Source of the DNA: Schistocephalus solidus
Taxonomy: Eukaryota > Platyhelminthes > Cestoda > Diphyllobothriidea > Diphyllobothriidae
NCBI GenBank assembly: GCA_017591395.1
Contig: WEDG01002121.1
Span: forward strand, 124,001-188,000
DNA length: 64,000 bases
Direction of reading: 5' to 3'
A model generated the notes under the pieces. That model was not told the DNA's origin. It searched no databases and worked only from the letters and a program-made list of their open reading frames with translations. Position numbers and translations under genes: made by a program. This document shows, one piece after another, positions 53,701-64,000 of this stretch (its first letter is position 1; each line of letters starts with the position of its first letter).

Positions 53701-56154
53701 AACTATCTACTGCATAATAAGAACTCATTTCCTAATTGAGGTGGCAACTGGCAGAGACTGAACAAAATAGGCAGTATGAGAGTAGAAAATAAGCGAGTAT
53801 CATGGTCGGCAGACATGTCTTTCACCAGAAATAACAAGGTTCTCAGTGCAATTTTAGGAAACAAGCTATCAGTTTCCCTTGCAGTGCATACGGTTCACAG
53901 TTTGATACCCATGAAACCTTCTTTTAGCTGCATACGTCGAATTGGGGTAATTGCAAATGCCAAAAAAAGTAAATTAAAAGTTAAATTTTCAACACACCTT
54001 TTCAGAGTATGCTGTTTAAGCAAAGCTTTGCTGCATACTGGCTCATGGAGTTACCAGATTTTTATTAATTCATTAACCATTTCTGTCCCACTAATAGAAC
54101 GAATAGTTGGAATGCATTAACAGAGTACGAACGACTGGCTCTTGGTCAGTGCCATGTATTTTCTACAAAAAGTAAAAATTAAACACCTACCATCATGGCT
54201 AATAAAAGAACAGGGATATGATGCTGTCGTTTCGTTTGTTGACTATGAATGTCACTGGTTTGACTTGTTAGATATTTAAAAACAAGATGTTCTCTGTAAT
54301 TTATAACTCTTCTGAAATTTGCGATATCCCTTACAGTAAGAACATTATTTTCAGTTAAATAAGCCTTTAACATTTGACTGTGTAACCAAACGAGCTGCGA
54401 TAGAGCGCATGTCGCCAAAAAAGGGTAGATCAGTCGACCTCCCAGCGAACCGCAGTAAACGGTACCGACTGATTTATGACGCAAACGCTCGCGAACGCAT
54501 AGTCGGCTTTTCAATGCCCTACCAGTGACGAGGATTCTTACATTTAAGGCTTGCTTTTCATTTGAAATACACCCTTTAAATTAGAAAAGGCACATATCCT
54601 ATCTAGTTCTGACAAGTTATAACATGCAACACCTCGTCCTCCAACCAACTCAGAGCAGCCTCATAATTTGAAAACAAAACCGGATCAGCGTTTTCATGCT
54701 GTTTGGTGGCATAGGTTTCTTGCGTGTGTTAAATCCCTGAAATACTGAAGCTTTAAACGAACATTCCAGCTGTAACCACATTGAGGGTGGTCTATAAGAC
54801 AGAAAGCTGCCCAGCTAAATATACAACTGATGCGTAACACAGGACACTGTGTTTCCGACAGAAATAATCTATCCTAGTAGGGAAACCATGCAAATTGTCT
54901 ATTTGCAATTCGGTGGTTGTTTTTTAGGATTTGTAAGAACCTGAACACAGGCTCTCTATTGACAGACAAGGTATTGCTCACTACCCGTACCTGAATTTGT
55001 CTGTTTTCTGATTCGAGTGAAAATCAGAAAACATAATGTTAATAAAGCTCTTATTTCAGTGAAAGTGTTTATTTCTTTTTCTTTAACTCGCCTTTTAGAA
55101 TTTGTGTAACGTCTGAGCATGATTGGCTGTTAAGAAGGTGCAGACGTCAGCATTTGCCAACAATCCTTAAAGAATTGCCTGTTTCATTTTATCTTCTACA
55201 CATTTTACCTAAAAATATTCCTCTGCTTGTCACTGTTATCTCACCGGAGAGATTTTTTACGTTATTCCTTTAGATGCCAAATTCTCTGCTTCCTTTATCG
55301 GTTTTCACGGGTTTCCTTCTCCCAAAGGCTTTTAAAAGAAATCTGTATGTGTTTTTTATTTGGGGATATACAAAGTATTACCGGAAAGACTACCGAGTGT
55401 GCTACTTTTTACCCAGCGTACCATTGATAATTCAAAACGAATCATGGATGTTTAAGAGATGGTTACCTCAGAATAAGTATGAAAATGCTCATTAGTTAAC
55501 TGCGATCAGTGCGGACATTGACCAATTCTAGTAGTGACATAGACGTTTTTTATTTTTTGTCGCATATGCGACCCACCAGTATTCAGAGACGGGCAAACTG
55601 AGATACTTTTGGAAAAGCCACGACTTTTATGAGGTCGCAAGTTTTTTTCCTTTCAGTTCAGTTAATTTTCAGGGAACATCCGGCTTGTTACATGCAGTGG
55701 AAATACATAGAGATTAAGGAACATAAAAACTTCTACAAGTATATCGGAATGATCAGAAACGTTTTTACATGTAGACAAAATAGTTTCGCCCTTAGCCGAA
55801 TTTGTAGAGATAAATAGGTACACACGTAGATGCGAAGTGCGTACACGTATGCAACATACAACGTTTGTGAAACCGTGCCATCGTCCCGTTTGACTCGTAT
55901 TTAGGCGAAGACAGTTCTGATCCTATGAGTTGTACACGTTTGGACACGTATCTGCAGGCTTTTGGGTAAACGAGATTCATGAACATCCGGCTAAGCCTCC
56001 TTGTCGGGTGATTTGAGCAAAAATTCACTGGTGCCTGCTGAAACGTCAGCTGTTGTCAACACGGCTCATGGATCTACCAGTGGCTACAATTATGTTGGGA
56101 AGCCGGGCGTTGTAATCATCTCATGGCATGCGGATTAGATATTCAGTTATACTC

Positions 56155-56390
56155 AACCCAAGGGGATGTTAGGCCCGATGCTCGAACCCATGACCAGTTA
56201 ATCGAAAGACCAATGTTCTAATCATTGAGTCACAAACTTGTTTTCTTGCCGTTTTTAATCGCAAATATGCACATTCGGTGACGAAAGCTCACCGATCGCT
56301 AACGGAACTCAATCGTCCAGTTTTGCCTTGAAGCTCACTCCCGAGCCCCACCGGTAGCCGCAGATTTGATAGTAGACGTAATGACAGATG
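56155..56390 (-). mobile_element. SINE head and spacer, ribozyme lost
   Basis: Minus strand: spacer GGTAGCCG... with GAGTTCCGTTAGCGATCGGT, then head TTTGTGACTCAATGATTAGA, and B-box GGGTTCGAGC. After GGGTTGAGTATAACTGAATA the sequence leaves the consensus, so the ribozyme is missing. Confidence 0.65.
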
Positions 56391-56399
56391 AACAAAGCC

Positions 56400-56515
56400 G
56401 ACAGTTCTCTGAGGCTGCTGGCGGGGCTTAAGAGTGAGCCCCAAGGCAGAATGTGACGAGTGAGTTCTGTTAGCGATTGGTGAGCGTTTGTCAGTGAATT
56501 TAGTTAGTGGGTCTC
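56400..56515 (+). repeat. Inverted copy of the SINE spacer
   Basis: GAGGCTGCTGGCGGGGCTTA, GTGAGCCCCAAGGCAGAATG and GAGTTCTGTTAGCGATTGGT read on the + strand, head-to-head with the minus-strand spacer at 56270-56370, giving a palindrome of about 90-bp arms. Confidence 0.75.
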
Positions 56516-59500
56516 ACTCGAGAACCCTCGTAATTATAGGTTATTTCGTTTGCACTGAGGACTTTCCAATGTGGGCGGAAGAACTGAGTGCGTAAAACCA
56601 TTTTACAGTGACCTCTTTTTCCAGACAGTGGTTGATTTTTCTTCAAATTTAACAAATGTATTGGGTTGTCATGAGGAGACCTGCAGTGTGTGCGGACACT
56701 TGATTTCCCATGCTGAACGCGCAATTCAAGCAGGGTGGTTTTTACCACCCAGCTCCCCACCTAAAACGACCTCTTCTGCAGTTCTGCTGAACCAAAACTG
56801 GAGCCTGGGTGGCCTTTGTTGCACGTTACCAGGGCTGTACTGAATGTACGTGAGCCTATAAATAGTGACAACTGTACTTAGCATATGCCATGAAATGTTA
56901 ACCGAGTAGAAAGGATTTCCTAAGTGAACTTGATCATACTTCCAAAATACCTCAGTCATGCCCGCCTACTGACTTTGGACAGCGCTTCTGCCCAACTGGC
57001 AGCAAAATACCTATAAGCATCCAGCATACGGTTGGAATTTTAATATTCGATTTTTAATGCTGACTTTAATTCCAATATATTTCACTGAACAGATGCACAA
57101 AATAAATTTTTCAAAAACGTTTGTTAGAAAATGACGATTTCGTCCAGTATGCTTTGCAAAAGGAGTCAGTTGGTTTACAATAAATTTTAAATTATACGAT
57201 TATTTTTAAAATCATTTAATGGCTACTGATATCGAATATTATCTTTTCATTGATTAACGTTGCTTACAAAGGGCGCACTATGGTTCACACCCGTTTTAAT
57301 GAGCAAAAGATGTAGGATTTTTCTTGAACATAGGGTGAGCATTATACAACTTGAAAACCCTAAGCACAAGTACACAATTGATTGGTAGCCAAAAACATTC
57401 CAAAAAATAACAATTCACTTTTTTTCAGGTAAATCGTAATGTTCAACCAGCTGAATTCAAAAGATTGCTCGTTTGTATATTTTCTTAAAATCTGTCTGCT
57501 TTTATTAGTGATCCGCAAATCACTGAGAAAAATCCGTACAATATAGATAATTTGTTATTTGTTGCCGAATGTGAATTCCGGAAGTGGTAGGCAAAACGCC
57601 TCTCCAAAAGCTGACATCATGAGTTGACTGAAAATTATAGGATTACTTTGCAGAATATTCAATAATACTACGCCGTTCCGGTGATCATTTCTAATAGAAA
57701 CATTTCAGCATTGCGTCTAACCTTTCATGAGATAGGAAGGCGTCGTTGCTCAACTGGAACGCTATCCCAAAGTGATTTGAATAAGGCAACATGTCATCTT
57801 TCTTACATGTTCCAGGACGTGAAATTGTATATCTAAATACACACCCTTTGTCCGTTTACTAAATATGGTTATACATGTGGTTTAACCACAAGTGGTTTAC
57901 ACGTAATGCAAAATAACACGTATGCTGTTTCTTATATTTAAAGTATGCAGTATGATACATTGAGAACCTAAGTACAAGTTTAATTATGATTCGGGCACAA
58001 AACGTTTCGGAAATAAAATACACTTCTTGACGTGTAAAAATTTAAAATAAACACCATTTTATACTGCCTGAACATAAGGAAGAATAATTTAATTCTCCTT
58101 TTTTTAAAAAAAATATTTTTTAATCTGTAATAGCACTGAAAATAAGTGTGCAATTTTAGAACTATTTAAACAGCCATTCATTGGCAAATGTGATCTTTAA
58201 AAAGGCGACCGTAAAGAACTGTATTCGAAAGACGGCATGCTGCTGTGACTGAAATATTTTGAGGTTATGTGCAAGGTAATCAATATTTAAACCCCACCTA
58301 AGTAATTCCTCTTTAAGGAAAAACAAATTCCAGCATTTTGACAAACATAAAATGAGATATGCCAGACATTACACACTGCGTTGGCCATTGTGTCTAATTT
58401 CACTACCAGGTGTTTGACCGGTTTGGACAGCCGACGGATGCATCGAAAAAGGGGTTAATGAGCACATTCGTCACTATAATATGTCTGACGCGGTTGGAAG
58501 TAGGACGACGCGTTAGAATTCGGAAATTACGATGTTTCTAACTTTGCCCTTCCCAGAACTGTGAGTCAAATTTCAACGACCCATTTTTAATATAACCCGC
58601 ATGGCATCCCCAAGCATGTGATATATGAATAGCTCCCATGAAATATGTCTACATTTCGTGGTCACCAGCTCATTTGTGGCACGCGTAGACTGATCGTTTA
58701 GACTTTTCACCCACTGCGCTCATGCTCGACTCCGGTCCTCTTGACTCTGTTTATTTATTGGGACGAGGGGTTGATAGAGTAAGGGGTAAGGAAGGTGCCA
58801 TGCAGATCGACCCCACTATAAAGAAAGTCACAGGCATTTCTCCCTGTTTTGCCACTCCGTTGGAACTGTGGTTGGTGACCATCGCTGATTCCAATGGTCA
58901 AACTGTCGCTTCTGCCTTTGTATTTCCGTTATTTGCGTCGCTACTGCAATGGACCAAAACGGGGATGGACCGGCTCACGTTTTTGTCTTTTGAATTGTTG
59001 GTTGACCGCAGTTATAGGGAAAACGAAATGTACATTTCACTACCTGACTTATGGAAATTCATGAACATCACGCAGAAACCTACACAGCACAGAAAACGCC
59101 CACCCTCCATCCCCGAAAATTAAACTGTGTTAACGAAATGACCAGCCTCCAAAAGGAAGCAGAGGCTGGCTTATACAGTGTCATTTATTAGCTAAGAACT
59201 AAGTGTTTTTATCGAAAATCATCAAATTAGAGAAACTAGATTGTGACAAGTAAATTATTTGACAGCAAAGAACGAAAATATGACATAAGTATTAAATAAT
59301 CTAAATTGATAAAAAGATAACACATTAGTTCTTTCCTAACTTGCCTTTTAATTTTAAAATTGTTAGAAGTCGGAAAGACCTGGAGACTACTAGCTTTTCA
59401 AGGTTGCTTTGCTCTATACAATGATTAAGCACTAAATCAAACATTTGCTGCCTTCAATTGTCCTTTCTTTAAATGTCGTGCTTTATTTTGACCAGCGTGT

Positions 59501-62500
59501 AGAGCGCTTCAATGGAATTAAGGTCGGGAATGTTGACGGGAATAAAATTAATTCAAAGGCCACTGGCGAAAAGCTGGTTGTGATCTAAAAAGAAGGGTAT
59601 AGTTGTTAGCTGAACTTGAATCATACCTATGATCGTTGAACTGGGGCATTTTCCAGCAACAGTAAGTTGTCCATTCGTCATCGGTGAATGCCGTTATAAC
59701 CGAAGACATTTTATACGATGTCAATGAATACCTTATTCTTTGCTCCCATATTGGTCGCTGTTTGCATTAGATGGCCATTCAAACCATCAGGTGTCGACAG
59801 TTCTTGAAATTTACTGTTGCCACCGTGAATTCTCGAGGGGAAATTCTTCCCGCATATGACTAACTGGGCTAAAAAGTAAGATATCAGTACCAAAGTAAAT
59901 GCTTTTCCAGAATAAGTCTGAGATGAATTTATTACCGTAGCAATAAAAGATTTTCCCTTATTAGTTTCATACTTAGGAATGCTTTGTCATAGGATGTTGC
60001 TGATGAAGAACGAATTCTCTCAACCTTTTTAATTATGATAAAGAGAAAATTATCAACTATTTCCTCTGAATAGTCCTAAAGGGAAAATAATGGGCAATTT
60101 GTAGTATATGACGAATTAGGGTGTTTTCCTGTTTGCCCGGAGGCCTTTTAGGTCCTTCTTGCTCAATTCTAGGCACTGTTCTATAGTTAATAATTCCTGA
60201 GCGTGTGAATCTACTTACATTGAAAATAGTAGCTAACAACACAAATAGCAGTCCTTAGGCTGCCAATTTACATATGAGCTCAAACTCAACATCAGAAATG
60301 GAATGCTTTGAGATTGTACTGGCGTGGCCTCACACAGAAAGTGGTAGTATGTCACGAGTTTCGATATAAATTATTGTTTGTGGTCGCAATTCTCGGTGTG
60401 CTAAAATCAAAACAACTGTCAACCAATTTTCTTAGTATGTATTGAGGCAAATGTCATAAATTTGCGTACAATAATTGTGGAAGCTGATTTTGTTGTTAAT
60501 AAATATGATGCAATTCCTTACATTCGTATAAACTTGATTTTTACTGACAAAGTACATTTTACAGAAGGGAATTATTTTGACATTTTCTCATTTCTATTTA
60601 TTTGCTTTTATAGCAAAATTCACAAAAACAATAGATTTTGTTCTGTTATATTAAACAGCATAAGAAATTATTGGATATGGAAACAACTCCACTGTTGCCC
60701 TAATCCTTGCTGTTTTCCTTCAATGGAAAATATTTAAATTGCGTAGTTTTTTGTAAAAAGCTGAGGTCTAATTTATTAAAAATCCAAACAACCAAATCAA
60801 ATTAACGCCGAACTACCAACTCAAATTCCAATCAAATATTTTTGTAAATTAGGTAATTTGCCGTAAATATTGGTGGTTAATTAACTGTAGTGTCAAGGAA
60901 TAGCTTAGAAATTTTTTTGGATGAGTTGGCTAACAGAAAACGTTCCTCAATATAAAAAGGCAGAAAATCTAAAAAAAGCAGATGCTAAAAGGCCAGGGGA
61001 AAGTTAAAAAACGTTGAGATTCAAGAAATTTATTTCCTTTGACGTTTTTGGTCACTCTTTGGTCTATGTTCAGTAGCCAATTGCTGTGTGACCCTGGATG
61101 TAGCCCATGACCTTCGGGGGAGCTAAATTAGTCACGAGAACAAGGCCCTAAAGGGGTCTAGGAAAAAAACTTATATCGTTTTATCAAAGTACACGTTAAA
61201 CGGAATCCCTAGAACATGACTGTGATGTCAAGCACGCACTTTATCCCAGCACCTCGTGCTTTGTTCGTCCCTTGTTCTGCCTTTACACGTCTTCTGTCGA
61301 TGGGTTTTTTCTACTTATCTACCAAATCGCTGACTTGAAACTGTTTTATATGTTATTAGCTGCGATAGTTATGGGTGTTCCATTAATCAGACTAAAAAAT
61401 GTTGTCGGTCTGTCTCCGCCGTCCTATTGACGCCGGTCGGCTTCGGATCCACGTGGGTGGATAAGGAAAGAGTTCGGCAAATGCATCGCAAGTCTACTAT
61501 CACCATCTTGCGTTCACCACGCTCTGGAGCAGACTGTGCCTATCGCCGGGATGGGCGGCCGAAATGTCGAATTGCCGGGTGGTATTCCCCTTTTGGCGAT
61601 TCTTACATTTTGGTGGACTCATGCTTCTACTGGTATTTTAAGTTTATTGCCCACCAAATTTACATTTACCGAACTGAGGAGTGCCTGATGCTACAGGGAG
61701 CTCTGCCATCGCATCTGCATTTACAAGCGCTTTATTTTTCCACACGGTTCGCGCATCCAGTCCATTTGTTCTGCTTCTCCGCACCTAAGCGTAAGTGACA
61801 ATGTGTATTTCCTCTCCGTCGGGTTCTTGAAATGACTAATACTTGTTTGCAGGTATGGGTTCTAGCCTCATGAACAATTGAAATCGTTGAATCGGGCTTG
61901 CTTACACTTACTGACCGGTCGCTTTAATGAGAGTTTTGCCCGCGAATAGACCAGATTCATGTCGCTACGTACCGATTTCATGTCCTAGAACTGTGAAACC
62001 ACTGGCTTCGTGGTTTCTTCTTACATTCCAGAAATTGCGTTAGAGAAACTGCTGTAGCATTACCAATAAAAGAACAATTCTCATATTTTTGAAGCAGTTG
62101 AGGTAACGGTGATTCACTCGCCAGAACAAGGACAGATTCACATTAGAGCACACTATCAGTGACAGCAACGAGAAAGTGTGGTGGATGCACATCCAGTATA
62201 GTTTTCATGGAACATAATTTTTATGCAGACGCATACCTATCGCAATTGGCAACTCTGTCGTTCATAACCGGTTCTCGTTGTTAATGTGGCAACATCCGGG
62301 TCTTTTATTGGCTGTGGTTTACTGAACAGTGCCAATCAATGATGTGATAACTAAAAAGAATTTTGACTTGTCAATGGCTGCAGTGTACGAACCCTGAGTG
62401 TGTTCGCGCTCTGCTCACATTAGGTTTTCACACTGAGAAGCGAAGTAGTGATTATTTCGCTTGTCAATGAAATCTGCGCAACAACACAATGATCGACAAA

Positions 62501-64000
62501 AATCAAGGCTAATTTAATTGTCCTAAGATGCCAGACTCGCGGTCTGGTCGCATATAATTGTGTTTCCGGCTTTCGTCACGGCGTAAGAAAGGGCCCCACG
62601 CCTTCTACTTCCTGATGCGTGTTCAGTCATATGAGTTAGCAAAACTCTTCCTCTTTTTTTCCAATGCCTTGGAGTTGCCACATAAACTTAGACTTCTCTT
62701 ACAATAGCATCAAGTAACCATTTAAATTGAGCTCTTATAACCTCGTTCTCCGTTAACTACAGTGCATCTTAACGCGCCCTTGTGCACTCCAACGCACCAT
62801 CATTCATGGCTAATTTGGTCGTTGCTGTTGAAGAGTAGCACGTTGGCGTGGTTTTCTGCTGCCGTCCGGAACCTTTTGTTCTCAAGTCAAAGTAAAATTT
62901 GAGAAAGAGAAGCTCATCGAGGCATACCATCCTGGTTAGCTACTTCCTATGGCCCCAACGACAACATTTAGTAGCCTATACGTCTCAACATTGGATTCTG
63001 CTCGCTGTCAATAATGGCATTTCGTCATCAAAAGTGTTTCGTTCCTACAAAAATTGATGAACCTTAATTTGAAGAGCTAAGGTTGACTGAAACATCCAGA
63101 GATACGTATAAGAACACTAAAGGTACGTTCTAGGATTATGTCCGTGTGAAAAAACTCGTGTATTTACAAAGAACTCTGCAATGAAATATTTTTTTATCAC
63201 GAGACATTTGAAAGCATGTCCTACGAAAAGAGACTTGCTGACAGCTGAAAATAAGGCACTTGACTTTTATGGGAGCGCCTGCAGGCATGGCTTCCATCAC
63301 GTTTTTGAATTTCGCACGTATCCCAAGAACCCTAAGATCAATCGTAAAATGTATTGTTCCTAAAACTAGCATCTGTTTGAGTCATCTTAATGTGTCGGTT
63401 TTAAGTGTTGGGCCAGTGCTCTGATAGGGGCAGACAGTGGTCAGCTTTAATCTGCTTGAAGCTAAGGTGATGCCTCCCAGGGGGTTAAATGGCAAACTTC
63501 GACTAAGCCGTAGGCTACTTTTCGTTGCCTTGCTCCTAAGTATTAACCCTTGGGAGAAAGTATGCTTTGTAACACCGCATTTTATTCAGATCTTGCATAC
63601 TCCATGGATCGTTTGCGTATCTAACTAAGAGTTATATTACGGGCTTAAAAAGAGGTAAAACTTGAAAGGCAACTTTATTGTTACCTATTAAAATCTCCCA
63701 GACACAGGCAACATAAATATGGTTTCTCTTACAATGCATGTAAGTTTCCTTCACAAACTGTCTGGAAATGAGAGAGGTGAGACGATTGGAGGTAAAAGCA
63801 GTTGCATATCCTAGTTTATCTGGTAGGGATATGTAGCAGTTAAGTGAAAATTCGTCAAGAGTTCATTTATACGTTTGCCCCCCACAGGCTGATTTGACAT
63901 ATTTGACTATTTCGAAATGGCTCACATCTCCTAAACGAACACATCATGCGTAAATTTGAAAATCAAGGCCAGTTCTGGGTCTTCTTGCATGGCGCCTTCT

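Larger units (their letters stand above)
50854..64000 (+). other. Intron continuing past the window edge
   Basis: Starts GTATGT. No S1 remainder, pore helix, SYTANLAAF-type M3 or S2 sequence was recognised before 64000, so this intron is at least 13 kb, unless a very short exon was missed. It contains SINE pieces at 52378, 53410 and 56155 and scattered fragments of other repeats (for example an R3 piece near 58725). Frames at 58722-59123 (133 codons) and 61427-61798 (123 codons) have no recognised domain. The rest shows nothing definite. Confidence 0.6.

Noticed and set aside
58722..59123. 133-codon frame as a continuation of the receptor (pore or S2)
   Set aside because: No SYTANLAAF, pore-loop or S2 hallmark; its start overlaps a piece of repeat family R3.
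61427..61798. 123-codon frame as a receptor exon
   Set aside because: No similarity to S1, S2 or membrane segments and no suitable splice borders; short matches to R3 suggest repeat DNA.

Overview
The window is animal nuclear DNA. It is AT-rich, and short exons with clean GT-AG borders are spread over tens of kilobases. The introns are filled with decayed retroelements, mariner transposons, tRNA-derived SINEs and (TA)n tracts. The mix of Penelope-like elements (PLEs) and SINEs carrying hammerhead ribozymes suggests a parasitic flatworm, cestode or trematode. That is an inference from repeat content, and no species is claimed.

The only gene I can support runs on the + strand from an acceptor at 15698 to beyond the right edge. 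It is an ionotropic glutamate receptor subunit of the NMDA type, most like GluN2. Nine exons (15698-16306, 23422-23624, 24855-25019, 25864-26079, 27726-27784, 29314-29566, 31655-31784, 32365-32538, 50569-50853) join in one open frame of 693 codons. They cover the signal peptide, the amino-terminal domain and the first part (S1) of the glutamate-binding domain. The rest of S1, the pore, S2 and the tail were not found before 64000. The intron 32539-50568 is about 18 kb and holds most of the mobile DNA.

Layout: 1-15697 is non-coding (upstream or 5' UTR intron) with a PLE endonuclease fragment beside a mariner fragment (3149-3790), a dead DD37D mariner transposase (4647-5506) and SINE copies near 10.5 kb. 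15.7-32.5 kb holds eight receptor exons and introns with a ribozyme repeat (19.4 kb), a small AT-rich minisatellite (27.4 kb) and a PLE remnant between inverted repeats (29.7-30.6 kb). 32.5-50.6 kb is the giant intron: a cluster of hammerhead SINE units (36.96-38.93 kb), a second repeat family (34.9, 39.2, 39.6, 45.3 kb), an intact-core hammerhead (41.0 kb), a snap-back repeat (41.1-41.36 kb), the best PLE endonuclease ORF (41.5-42.1 kb) and a foldback element (46.2-46.8 kb). 50.9-64 kb is intron with more SINE pieces.

The most interesting signal is two unrelated repeat families that each contain a hammerhead self-cleaving ribozyme. One is a PLE-associated repeat on the minus strand. The other is a tRNA-headed SINE arranged partly in tandem units of about 290-340 nt. 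PLE endonuclease remnants lie in the same introns. Together they resemble the arrangement proposed for retrozymes, which are non-autonomous elements thought to move through ribozyme-processed circular RNA with PLE help.
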